Shown in pieces: positions 45,922 to 55,416 of a DNA stretch of 64,000 nt (positions are counted from its first letter, which is position 1; every line of letters begins with the position of its first letter). The stretch lies in NCBI GenBank assembly GCA_018806915.1, contig JAGKQI010000101.1, forward strand, positions 1,674,001-1,738,000, given 5' to 3'. The stretch is from Phytophthora colocasiae. Lineage: Eukaryota > Oomycota > Peronosporomycetes > Peronosporales > Peronosporaceae. A model generated the notes under the pieces. It was not told where the DNA came from. It searched no databases and saw only the letters and a program-made list of their open reading frames with translations. The translations under genes were made by a program, and so were the position numbers.

Positions 45922-46167
45922 ATGAAGTTCGCCATCTTTCCCGTGCTCGCCTCGCTACTCATCGTCGGCACCTCCGCTCTAGAATTTACCTGCACCGCTG
46001 CTCGCTACATTCAGTGCAACAACATTGATGGAACGGCCGGCCCAAAAGTCTGTGCAAGCAATGGCGTCACCTACGAGAATAAATGCTATTTCAACCTGGC
46101 CAATTGCGACAACAAGGGGATGCGAGTTCTCCACAACGGCATGTGCAGACGGGATGGAACGCGCTAA
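45922..46167 (+). CDS. Secreted Kazal-type serine protease inhibitor
   Basis: This 81-aa ORF opens at an ATG at 45922 (MKFAIFPVLASLLIVGTSAL), a clear signal peptide with cleavage likely after TSA or SAL. The mature part has six cysteines with the Kazal pattern: Cys-x7-Cys, then GPKVCASNGVTYENKCYF, then a Cys four residues after LAN, and a final Cys near the end. VCASNGVTYENKC is the conserved core. In Phytophthora, secreted Kazal proteins (EPI family) inhibit plant apoplastic proteases, so a host-facing role is plausible but inferred. The frame stays open upstream to 45643, but the signal peptide marks the real start. It lies at the border of the gene-rich and repeat-rich parts. Confidence 0.85.
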   Translation: MKFAIFPVLASLLIVGTSALEFTCTAARYIQCNNIDGTAGPKVCASNGVTYENKCYFNLANCDNKGMRVLHNGMCRRDGTR

Positions 46168-46420
46168 ATCCTGAAGACTTCTCGACCTGGACCGCAGTCA
46201 ATCTGAGGACCGGCAAAGGAGATGATGAAGGTTTGTCGTGATTTTCCTCCTCGTGCTTTTGGCGATCACAGTGTACTGTAGCACCGTGCGTTAGACAAGA
46301 ATTAATCTTGCGAAAAATTACTCTACGTGTCGTGGCACTGCCCACTGTACGTAGTGCTTGATGTAATTGCTACTGTAGTCGACCTTTCTTTTGTTTGCCT
46401 TACGGTATTGTTTTTCAGCA

Positions 46421-46480
46421 AAGAGAAGAGCAGCGTGCAAGACACAAGCGAAGAGAAGAGCAGCGTGCAAGACACAAGCG
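46421..46480 (+). repeat. 30-bp perfect tandem duplication
   Basis: AAGAGAAGAGCAGCGTGCAA plus GACACAAGCG occurs twice head to tail (46421-46450, 46451-46480). It is in phase with a short open frame, but no protein is recognised. Confidence 0.85.
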
Positions 46481-46705
46481 AGATGATTGGATCGATGTGC
46501 TCTATTCTACAATGTAGTACATGTCATGTACTACGTCGGTGAAAAACAAATTCGTACATAATCGGACATCAAAAGTTTGAAACCAATAATCACTGGGAAA
46601 AGGCTTAAAAGTACTCTAATTAACCTGCTATTCACACGTTCTTTCCATCAATATACAATACATTAAAAAAAAAAAAACGAGCAATAATATTGCTCCATCT
46701 TGCTC

Positions 46706-46840
46706 CATCTAAAAAATATGTCTCCATTTTCAATGTTTAGGAGAGCTGACAAGTCAATAATACTATATTATTGACTCGTCAGCTCTCCTAAACATGTCGA
46801 GATTTTGGGGCCTTGAAAATGGAGACATATTTTTTAGATG
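46706..46840. repeat. Long foldback hairpin (MITE-like)
   Basis: The arms 46706-46762 and 46766-46840 are inverted copies joined by a 3-nt loop (CTA). The right arm has an 18-nt extra segment (around TCGAGATTTTGGGGCC) not paired on the left, and one mismatch occurs near the centre. The outer pairs start CATCTAAAAAATATGTCTCC. Transcription through it would give a long double-stranded RNA. A direct CCATCTTGCTCCATCT duplication abuts the left arm. Confidence 0.85.
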
Positions 46841-47047
46841 AACACAACTGATCGGCTATTGAATAGCTCGAGACGTACTAGGGCTTAAAATAAGCACAAG
46901 ACGCGGCTCTATCGAGTAGTGTGCTTAGTCGCGATTCGTATTTAAATGCGATAGCATCAGTTTGTTTTGCGGGGTCTCTATATATTATATGGTTAAAACG
47001 CAATTTGTTGTGGTGATCTGTAAGTAGAGCTTACTGACCCTCATCCA

Positions 47048-47374
47048 TTGAAGGAGCTCGGATGCCCTCAAGCCCGAATTCACAAGACATTATCGGAATA
47101 TGTGTCGCTGCGACGCTGTCTTCTCCCAGTTGTCCATGAGATGCTCCGAATGGTTTTTGGAGATCTACTTGGCTCACGGCTATATTTCCTGAAAAAGCTT
47201 AACCCTACTGTCCAGCAATGCGTTCGAGAATCATGCACATCGATCGAGACAGTTGAACACTGCTTTTTATTATGTCCAGCGCTATGGCGATCGCTTTGGG
47301 CTACATGGAGCGGTTTTTTTACAGTGGCATTAAGATTGGCGGCTGCTACTATTCACGAAACCAAGCGATCTTAA
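47048..47374 (+). pseudogene. LINE reverse-transcriptase C-terminal zinc-finger remnant
   Basis: The ORF has LGSRLYFLKKLNPTVQQCVR followed by CTSIETVEHCFLLCPALWRS. The Cys-x3-Cys ... ETVEHCFLLCP ... W pattern is the zf-RVT motif found after the reverse transcriptase of non-LTR elements. The following frame (47272-47652) probably continues it after a frameshift. No RT core is left upstream, so this is a decayed fragment. Confidence 0.6.
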
Positions 47375-47787
47375 GCTGGAATGAAGACAAAGACACAAGA
47401 CTCTCGATCTTTGGCGGGTTCATACTGCAATTGTTTTTCATGCAACGTGAAGACTCCGAAATGATATACACTTTCGTGAAACGCGAGTTGAGAGACTGTG
47501 GAGTATTTGACCAGACGACGGACACATCAGACCAAGGACGACACCGACGCTGCAGCCCGACCGACACTGACAGCTCGACCGAGCAGAACGCACGGACCGC
47601 GTCAACACTACATCTGCATAATCGCCGCCGCGTCAACGGCGGTACTGCATAATCAGCACAAGTGGTTGGTGCTGCGGAGCTGGAGGGCGTCCCCTGTGGC
47701 AGCGCTCTCCTGGACGGCAAGTAGTTAGGGGTTTTGTGTCTAACTGCTTAATGAACTCACTTCGCAATCTACTTTACAGCGTGCAAT

Positions 47788-48251
47788 GATGTAACGGGGT
47801 TACACGTACAAGTGGTTGTACCACTTGTAACTGTAACAGTTAGGATAACTGTTAGAGGTTGGAAATGGACCTCAGACCTTGGTGTGCTGTACACACCAAT
47901 GGCTACATGGGCGAACCACATTATTGGGTGATTAGTGTGCACTTGTGCATATTATTGGTAGAAAGTAATGGATTTCTACCAACCACAGAGCAGAGTTTCT
48001 GCCAACCACACGTTGGTAGACCCTTTAGAAATAGATAACAACAGTTTTAGGAGGCCCGTAATTGGCTTTGTGCCAAATTCAATAACAGTTCCCATTTTAC
48101 GGTATTTCGCAGTTTAATTGCTTATATTTGATTTAATTATACTTATTTAAATAAGTATAATTAAATTAAGTCTATTCTAATTGCACGCTTCCTCATACAC
48201 GTAAGCGCACGTGTACACCACCTAATAGGTCTAAGCAGACCAATTACAACA
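47788..48251 (+). repeat. Possible solo LTR
   Basis: The segment starts TGTAACGGGGTTACAC, with an internal ACAAGTGGTTGTACCACTTGT hairpin, and ends ATTACAACA, i.e. TG...CA ends. It contains paired TTGGTAGA/TCTACCAA motifs. An AT-rich palindrome of about 36 bp (TTAATTATACTTATTTAAAT centre) lies at about 48131-48167. No target duplication or adjoining gag could be identified. Confidence 0.35.
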
Positions 48252-48259
48252 ACTATCGC

Positions 48260-49100
48260 GTGGAGATGCTGGGATCAGGACAAGAGCTAGTCACACATTG
48301 CTCATTTCTTATCAGTTACTATTATCCCACTCATTTGCTAGACGCTACGGCTGAGGACATTTCTGCGGGTTTATGTGAGGAGGCAGTTGCAGCAGCCGAC
48401 ATTGATTTAGAAGACGAGGAAAGTGCTGTGGAAGCAAACCCAAGGAAAAGAGCACAAAACGCAGACGCAGCAGGTGTTTTAGCAGCCGATGGCCTAGTAG
48501 CCGAATCTACATTAGCGAATTTGGAAGCTGAAGATCTGAAGAGTGAGACCAAGAGCCAAACGACTACCATGTCGATGCCATCAAAGATTTCGACGCAGCA
48601 GCAGCCTTCACAACAGACCCCGATGGAGAGGGCGATGCAGCGGCCGAAGCGACAGCCGAGAGATTAACGTAAGAAGAAGCAGAAACAACCCGCAAGAAAC
48701 AGCAGCGGGCGGGACCATATAGCAAGCCGAACCCCTTCGAAGATGCGTGGAGGAGTACCTCGGGACTCCGAAGCCGAATTCGATGTGGGAGTACGTGCAG
48801 GAAAAGCCGAGCTTGAAGGCGCGATACGTGGCGTTGCAAGAAGTGATCTTGAGACAGAACGACGTAATGCCGAGGCTGTCGGAGGAAGCCGAGCAAGAGC
48901 GGCGGATGAACGAAGCCATCGAGCTGGCCAAGACAGCCGCAATCAAGCGCGCCAGACGAGCGGATGTGGACTTGTACGAAGGCGTGAACAGCATGAACTT
49001 GGGGTTAAGCTCCTCGAGTGACACCTTTGATCAGGGTGGAGTTCGTGGCTGTTTGAGGTGGTCCCAAACTACAGCGCTAGTTAAAGAGAAAGCTTACTAA
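48260..49100 (+). other. Two overlapping-frame ORFs of unknown nature
   Basis: 48260-48667 encodes an acidic Ala/Glu-rich 135-aa frame. 48747-49100, in another frame, encodes a helical segment with KPNSMWEYVQEKPSLKARYV and RLSEEAEQERRMNEAIELAK. Together they look like one frameshifted repeat-family protein. No domain is recognised. The position between a possible LTR and inverted repeats suggests transposon origin. Confidence 0.35.
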
Positions 49101-50184
49101 CTTAATATATCAAAACTGGACTTGATCAATCGTAATACGAATCCAAATTCGATGAAAATTCATGTACATGAATTTAAAGTCTACACATCTTCTATGCGTT
49201 GACTGTAGCGTCGTTACATTAACCCTCTTTTGATAAGTTTGTTCTGCGAAGAATAATACTGTTCACGTCAATGGTATAGATTCATCACCAAGTTATCATC
49301 GAAACATCCAATTTTTCGTGGGATACGATACACTGTTCCAAATTATAGTCGTTGTCAATGTTATTAACCCCTTCGCGAACACAGTGACTTTGTATACTAT
49401 ACAAACTCAAGACAATTGATAATGGAAGGTAGTAAAACGCCTCCTCCGACGTGTAGCCATTTCAAAGGGTCGGCGGCCGTTGAGAGGGTTACAACACAGA
49501 TGGGAGCAAAATGCTAGCCTTTTAAATAAGCTCTGCTATTGGCCAAAAATAATACTTTAATCTGCTAGTTCCAAAACACGGTAGTGTTCGAGTGGGTCAA
49601 AAATCATCCACTTTTGTCGTTGGCAGCAGAATGCATCCATGTGCGCGAAAGGGTTTATAATTTGTGAAGACAGAAGTAAAACGTTGCACTGAGTTTAACT
49701 CAAAGCGGTTGTACGAATATTTTGTTACACTTATCGCTTCACAACAAAATTGAATAAGCAACTAAGAGAGTAGCGACCACAAAAGAACCAGTTAATCACT
49801 TTTCCTTCTTGTTCAGATTAACCCTTTCGCGCACATGGATGCATTCTGCTGCCAACGACAGTCTTTGCAAAAGTGGATGATTTTGGACCCACTCGAAGCA
49901 GCGTTGGAAAAAGCCGAATCGATCGGTTTTATAAATTCCACCTCTCCGGGTTGATTTGCAAAATAAAGCTGAATGGCTACAGCCGAATATAAAGCCGCAG
50001 CCCAAAGAGTAAAGCCGAATGGCTACATTAATGCCCCAATTTATACGCCGTGCCGGATTCTACTACATGTATTCAGCTCTTCTGGGTTGTAGGCCTCAGA
50101 ATTCCCCCTCCCCCCTTGCCTGGGCAGAGTTGCGGGTGCCTGTACTACAGGCCGTAGCGCTCCTTTGGCTTGATCTTGATAATG
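49101..50184. other. Repeat-rich spacer
   Basis: About 1.1 kb without a supported gene. It contains the inverted repeat pair at 49588-49899 and, at 50019-50029, a copy of ATGGCTACATT within short GCCGAATGGCTAC-type repeats. Confidence 0.5.
49588..49899. mobile_element. Inverted-repeat element (about 310 bp)
   Basis: 49585-49652 and 49818-49900 are inverted copies of about 65-80 nt. They share the core TCGTTGGCAGCAGAATGCAT followed by CCATGTGCGCGAAAGGGTT. The right arm has a 10-nt insertion (GCAAAGACTG region) relative to the left. This looks like a MITE or foldback copy; no coding capacity. Confidence 0.65.
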
Positions 50185-52413
50185 GGGCGCGCTCCAAGCT
50201 ACGAGAGACAGCAGTTTGATGACACCGGTCTACTCAAAGAGAACGACAGAGCTCAGCTAGTGTGTAAACACTGTCTTGCAGCGTACACTGATCCAGCTAG
50301 AACCGACGACCCACCAGTTCCTAAAGTTATCGCTGCGCGGTCCACGACGTTTAAGAATCACCTGAAGACTTGCAAGTACTACAAAGAGGCTCTCGCACGG
50401 GAAGTAAGGCCACCACAAATTCCGCCGAGAGCTTTAACATATAACATCAAACCCTTCAGAAGATGCCTCCTCTACAGCTACCGACAAACGCCAGCGCTTC
50501 ATCCGTGACTACTTTGACAACTTTTTACGGACGAAAAGCATGAAGAATTTGAGCGGCTCCTCATCCAGTTCTAAGCGGACAACTACTTGCCCGATCGCTT
50601 TGTGGAGAAGAAATCCACTATCCGCCTATTTACATTTCTAAACAAGGCATGTGCTGTAGCACTTCCTAAGATATAAGATAGGAATCGGATCTTGGATAAG
50701 TACAGCCGTGCAGACGAAGAAGACTAGTTCGTCGCTCTCAAAAACAGACTTGAATTTAGTGGTGGACGATTGAATTTTCTATCGGACGTATGGCAGAATG
50801 TTGTCAAGGTGCATTTGCTGGGATGCATGCTTGCTTTATTCGGGACTATTGTAAATTTTGGTTTATTTTCAACTGGGTCGAGGCATGACGGTGTTGGGAT
50901 CGGAGAACAAATGGAATCCGTCATGGAAGACATCACTGCGAAAGGATGGCAGATTGGCGCGGTTGTCACCGACGACGCTGGCCAGTGTGGCCGTGCACGG
51001 CGCATTCTAGCGCTTCGTCACCCTCGCATTGCGTTTATACGTTGCTTTGCTCATGACGTAAATAACTTGGTGAAGTCTGTCTTGAACTCGTCATTTCGGA
51101 CGCTGACCAAAAAGGCATCTCTTGCAACGGTAACATTAAACGCATCTTCGTCGAAGTGGCTAGTTCGGGCTCACGCTGTTCTGAAATCTACGTACGGGAA
51201 GTCGCTGGGATTTATCAATCTCTGTGAGACCCGCTGGAACAGTATGCAAGGTTGCTTCGCTTTTGCGCGTCCAAAATGGTTTGCACCAATTTGCAGTCAA
51301 ATACATGGATGATGCAGAGTTTCCGTAAGCTCTCCATGTCTTCAAAGATCCAATGTTTTGGCAGCAGCTTGAAGCAGCAGAACGAGTGATTCGACCCCTT
51401 TCAAATGCGTCCTACAAGTTACAGTGCTACAGAGACGTTTACCGCGGCTTCCTGGGAGATTTTGACAATTTGGAGCTCGTGTCGATAATTGACAAAACGT
51501 GGCAGAAGTGTGAGCAGCCGCTAATGTTGCTCGCTTTATTCTTACACCACAACATGTACATGTTGCTGTTGCAATGCATCAGGAGGCCCCCCAGATGCGG
51601 CTTTTAGAGCGGTTGTGCGGCTACGGTGTCTACTACTACAGGAGATTCGTTGCTAGTACCGGAGAATCTGACGTTGAAAGCATCCTAGATGATTTTCACG
51701 CTTGGTATCGTAGGGTCTTTGTGGACGCAACGCTGGTCCGCTTTAATGGTGATGTAGGGCATTTCTGGATCTTTGCAGGGAATATTAAACGCGACTCGAA
51801 GTTGCCAAAATTGGCGTCGGTTATTCTCTCAATTGCGGTTAACACCGCAACGTGCGAAAGATATTTTAGTGAACTGGTAGCAATTCACACTGCTGTACGA
51901 AACCGAATGAAACCAGACAAGGCTCGCCAGTTCTCGCTAGTTCGTCAGGCGATGCGGAAGAAAGACAGTGTGGAAATCGAGGGGGATGAACGCACTGAGC
52001 TCAAGCGCATCGTTGATTCCGATGAGCGAAAACGTATAGGAAACTGTGATACGACTCCATCGATAACCATGCATGAGATAGAAGAAAACACCCTCGTTGA
52101 AAATCAGGAGGCTCCTGGCGTGGATACAACCGAGTATTGGCAGAGCATTTTTAATGTACTGGAAACAGACTCGGACGACGACGAAGAGCATGAATCTCCA
52201 CAAGACAAAGAACTTGAACAGATTTTATACCATGGGTTTGACGAGGTAATACCAGCTCCGGATACGACTGAATTCCCTCGGACAAATGTGAAGACGTTCC
52301 CTCAAGAAACGAGGCTGACAGGAGTTCGAGGACAAAATTTCAGCCTTTCAACGCTATTCACATCTGATAGGACTTTTGGATTGACATCGTACATGATAAA
52401 CGATCGCACATAG
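50185..52413 (+). pseudogene. Decayed hAT-family transposase
   Basis: Three pieces in different frames form one hAT transposase. 50185-50508 has a BED-type zinc finger (LVCKHC ... FKNHLKTC). 50770-51312 has the RNase H-like core (GWQIGAVVTDDAGQCGRARR, then IRCFAHDVNNLVKSVL, and later ETRWNSM). 51574-52413 has the C-terminal hAT dimerisation region (LASVILSIAVNTATCERYFS, then RNRMKPDKAR) and an acidic tail. Frameshifts and stops lie between pieces. Terminal repeats were not located with confidence. It is unrelated in sequence, as far as can be seen, to the small hAT-like element at 19.2 kb. Confidence 0.82.
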
Positions 52414-52594
52414 CAAAAAATAAAACTGCACGTACTTGTAAAGACCAAGGAGATGCTGCAGCCAGCTTCGTCCGACGTCGTGACTGTGGCTCTACAGTAA
52501 AAGAAATAGCAACACAGTCAAATATAACACATAAAATTAATAAAACACACCTCATGAGCATATTCCCGATTCATCCAGATTTACCAGAGCTGAT

Positions 52595-53191
52595 TTAAGC
52601 TACGATCTCGTTCTTGGGCGTAAGAACTTTCACGTTCGCGCCAATTTTTTTTATTGCCAGTTTTGGCAGAGTTAAACCACCTTTCTTGCCGTCCGTTAAG
52701 CCCAACAGAACTCTGTTACGTTCCCGCACAATGGCTCGAGAACGCTCACGTTCTGGATGAACTTCCCCACTCTCCTGGTTCATACTCGGCATCTGGCATC
52801 GAGCACAAGGTCTGACGTTACGGAAACGTGTTCCATCGATTGCGATACAGCTCCAATGTTCGTCAGCAAATGTAGGACAACCACGAAGCACAATACTGAA
52901 ACAAACAAGCATGAGACTCAGTTTTTCTAGCAAAAAAAGCAAAAGCAGCGAAACGTACTTGAGACGGAAGCGGTTCATGGGCACAGGAGTCTTCAACGTC
53001 GTGTTGAAATCTTCCAGAGATTCCTCCAGTGCCAAAAGGAACGGGAAAGCGTCGGCAAAGTTGGTAGCGTACCTGGGTGCATACTTCGGCTTGGTATGAC
53101 GTGTGTACCTCGTGTAAAACGGAATTTCTTCTCCCATGAATTCATCCAGCCACTTGTTAGTTAGCTTTGAATCATAAGATTCCCAATTCAT
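52595..53191 (-). CDS. MOSC-domain (mARC-like) protein lacking its N-terminal half
   Basis: The model has two exons, 53191-52959 and 52895-52595, with a 63-bp intron, giving 177 aa. The product corresponds to the C-terminal two thirds of mitochondrial amidoxime-reducing component: DAFPFLLALEESLEDFNTTL, VPMNRFRLNIVLRGCPTFAD, and RNVRPCARCQMPSMNQESGE. The Cys of PCARC is where the molybdenum is held in the family. The N-terminal MOSC_N beta barrel is missing. A stop codon lies two codons before the ATG and nothing similar is seen upstream. It may be a truncated gene copy trapped among transposons, or the first exons may be further away. The intron is intact, which argues against retrotransposition. 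Confidence 0.65.
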   Translation of the reverse strand: MNWESYDSKLTNKWLDEFMGEEIPFYTRYTRHTKPKYAPRYATNFADAFPFLLALEESLEDFNTTLKTPVPMNRFRLKYVSLLLLFLLEKLSLMLVCFSIVLRGCPTFADEHWSCIAIDGTRFRNVRPCARCQMPSMNQESGEVHPERERSRAIVRERNRVLLGLTDGKKGGLTLPKLAIKKIGANVKVLTPKNEIVA

Positions 53192-53473
53192 TGATCATTA
53201 TCTAATTGGTTTGTTTACGTATTATTATTGACAAAGGATGCTACTTGATGAACTAAAACGAATCGTACATTTGAAGACCAGCATGTCAGCAATGCTATGC
53301 ATGTTGAAACTCTGTCATCGGCTTCTTATTGATGAAGAAGAAGCAAAAAGAAAAAAGTGGATCGCGCGGCAGCATCTAAACAAAAATATAATAAGTAATC
53401 AGTTTTCAGATTTTACCGAAATACGTAGTTTTTCCCAAATCCTAGAAATATATAACTTCAACTTACTGCTTCC

Positions 53474-53929
53474 ATGTCATTATTTATCATGCCCAGGAAG
53501 AACAAGCGCCGCTCGCAGATCGCCCGTTTAGCGGCCAGCAGGTGTCAGCAGCATCGACAGCCTACACGACTAATGACAATGGCCGAGTTGGTGGGCGAAT
53601 GGGAGGCAGGAAGCCCCGTTGAAGAAGCCACCCTTTCCGACGAAACCTCCTCGGAGAGCGATGGCGACGAGTTTCAAGGTGACAATCTGCATATAATAGA
53701 GCTAATATATGCAAAGAAGATGGATGCCAGAGGAAGAGCCTATTATCTCGTTTCCTGGGTCGGCTTTGAGCGCCTGACGTGGCAGCCAGCGGCGGACTTG
53801 CCTCAAGATTCGTTGGCCCGCTTCGAACAAGAGGAGCTGGGAACGGCCTGGCCTGTTGACTACAGAGCGACGATTCCAGTTGGTGTTCGTGCTGGAAGCC
53901 TAGGACGAAGTAGACGAGGACGACGTTGA
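53474..53929 (+). CDS. Small chromodomain protein
   Basis: This is a 151-aa ORF with a second possible start at 53489 (MPRKNKRRSQ). Basic ends flank a chromodomain at about 69-120: NLHIIELIYAKKMDARGRAY followed by YLVSWVGFERLTWQPAADLP. The aromatic cage positions (Y/W/W) are present. Chromodomains bind methylated histone tails. A short stand-alone chromodomain next to transposons could derive from a chromovirus integrase or be a small nuclear gene; the data do not decide. Confidence 0.6.
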   Translation: MSLFIMPRKNKRRSQIARLAASRCQQHRQPTRLMTMAELVGEWEAGSPVEEATLSDETSSESDGDEFQGDNLHIIELIYAKKMDARGRAYYLVSWVGFERLTWQPAADLPQDSLARFEQEELGTAWPVDYRATIPVGVRAGSLGRSRRGRR

Positions 53930-53989
53930 TAAGCAAGATTGCGGAAAATTTTATTATTGCTTCAACTATAAATTGAAGCATGTATTATT

Positions 53990-55416
53990 TCAATGAGGTG
54001 GCGGACCTCTGCTTGTTACTACTCTTTCAACTTCAGCACACAAGAAGTCCAGGACACGCGGTAGATTCGAGTTGGCTGCTCCTTCGCCATGTAAACGTCG
54101 ATTCTGGTGCTCCACCTCCTCTAGCGGTCGTAGAAGCCGCTGCTGCAGTCCGTGCTGAAGTTTGTTCAGGAGCTTCTGATGCCACACAGGAAGCACCGGA
54201 ACAATCGAATCCATGTCCATCTCCGACCAGAAAAACTCCACTACAACACGACTACAGTGCGGCAACAGCGTCCACTGGTCGAACGGCAGCCGATTCGTCT
54301 GTGAAAAGAGTCGCAGTCTTCGGCAGTGTACGCGACTGAGCTCCCCACTCTTCAGACCTTGCAAGATATCAGTGAGCAGCGCCATCGGATCCACCGGTCG
54401 GATCAACTGCCTAGCACATACTGCAACAATTTCGCCAGCGCGAGTGTAGATGACTGTGACGTGCTCGTACAGTTCGCCTGGCAGTGGCTCTCGCTTCTTC
54501 CCTGTTGATTTAAGCAGTGAATGAATGCTTTCACCTTCCTTCAGAGTCATCACAGTGGCTAATTGCCAGCTTTCAGAATTTAGAAGTATCTTCATATTCT
54601 CCACAGTGACACGAGATACTTGACGAGTAAGAATGTGCAGCATTCGACGAGGACATTCTGGTTTCTTCAGTACTCCGATACTATGCAGTAGTTCTTCATC
54701 TTCCTCTCTAGGTCTCCATATTCGTAAGACATGAGCGCCCCACAGTGCATCGCTAAAAGCCGACGGTGTCGTGATCAGATCGTACCAACAACGTGCTGTC
54801 ATACTGAGTCGATGCAACGCACGCACAGTGAGGAACTCGTTCAGTCGAAGGAAATTCCCATGTCCGTAGTCAACTACCCGCACACCACTGGCAGTCAACG
54901 CGTGTGATCGGTTGATCATTGGTACAGCCCCAAAGCAGCTTGAAAACGTCTCTTGATGAGTCTGGAACAGTTCTGGATCCAGTTTGTATCTCGACTGCTG
55001 GTACGTTTTGGACTCTTTGGGCATCCGTTGCGAACCGGAGTTGGTAAGTATGGCTCCGGCCTCCCATTATTAGGCGACCACATGCCATAGCAGCTCGGTA
55101 CACGTTGCTAGCTTGCACTGGAGCTTGATTTACTTCTGCATAGGTTGGTTGTGGTGATATCGTTAGGAAGGGTTCAACTTCGCGTTTGGGGGCTGCAACG
55201 TGCAAGAAATTGAAGGTATTGGGGTCTTTATCTGGTCGAGATGGTCGTCTCGCGAATGTTTTGGCCTTCCGACGGCGCTTGGTCTTTGCTACTGGACTCT
55301 TGTAATTGTGGTAAAGCACATCTCGAATTTTCGTACTTACTCGAGAAATACATGGGATTAGTTTTGGACGACGCTAGTTCAGTGAGATCTCGCTTGATCC
55401 GGTGCTGTAAACCCAT
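53990..55416 (-). CDS. F-box-like protein of unknown function
   Basis: The model has three exons, 55416-55341, 55291-55134 and 55060-53990, with introns of 49 and 73 bp and consistent phases, giving 434 aa. The first two exons encode a basic, disordered N-terminus (KTKRRRKAKTFARRPSRPDK). Around residues 130-175 a helical stretch, FLRLNEFLTVRALHRLSMTA then RCWYDLITTPSAF and LWGAHVLRIW, resembles an F-box. The remaining about 250 residues are unrecognised. The 3' exon alone (start at 55024) is certain; the upstream exons are less so. Confidence 0.65.
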
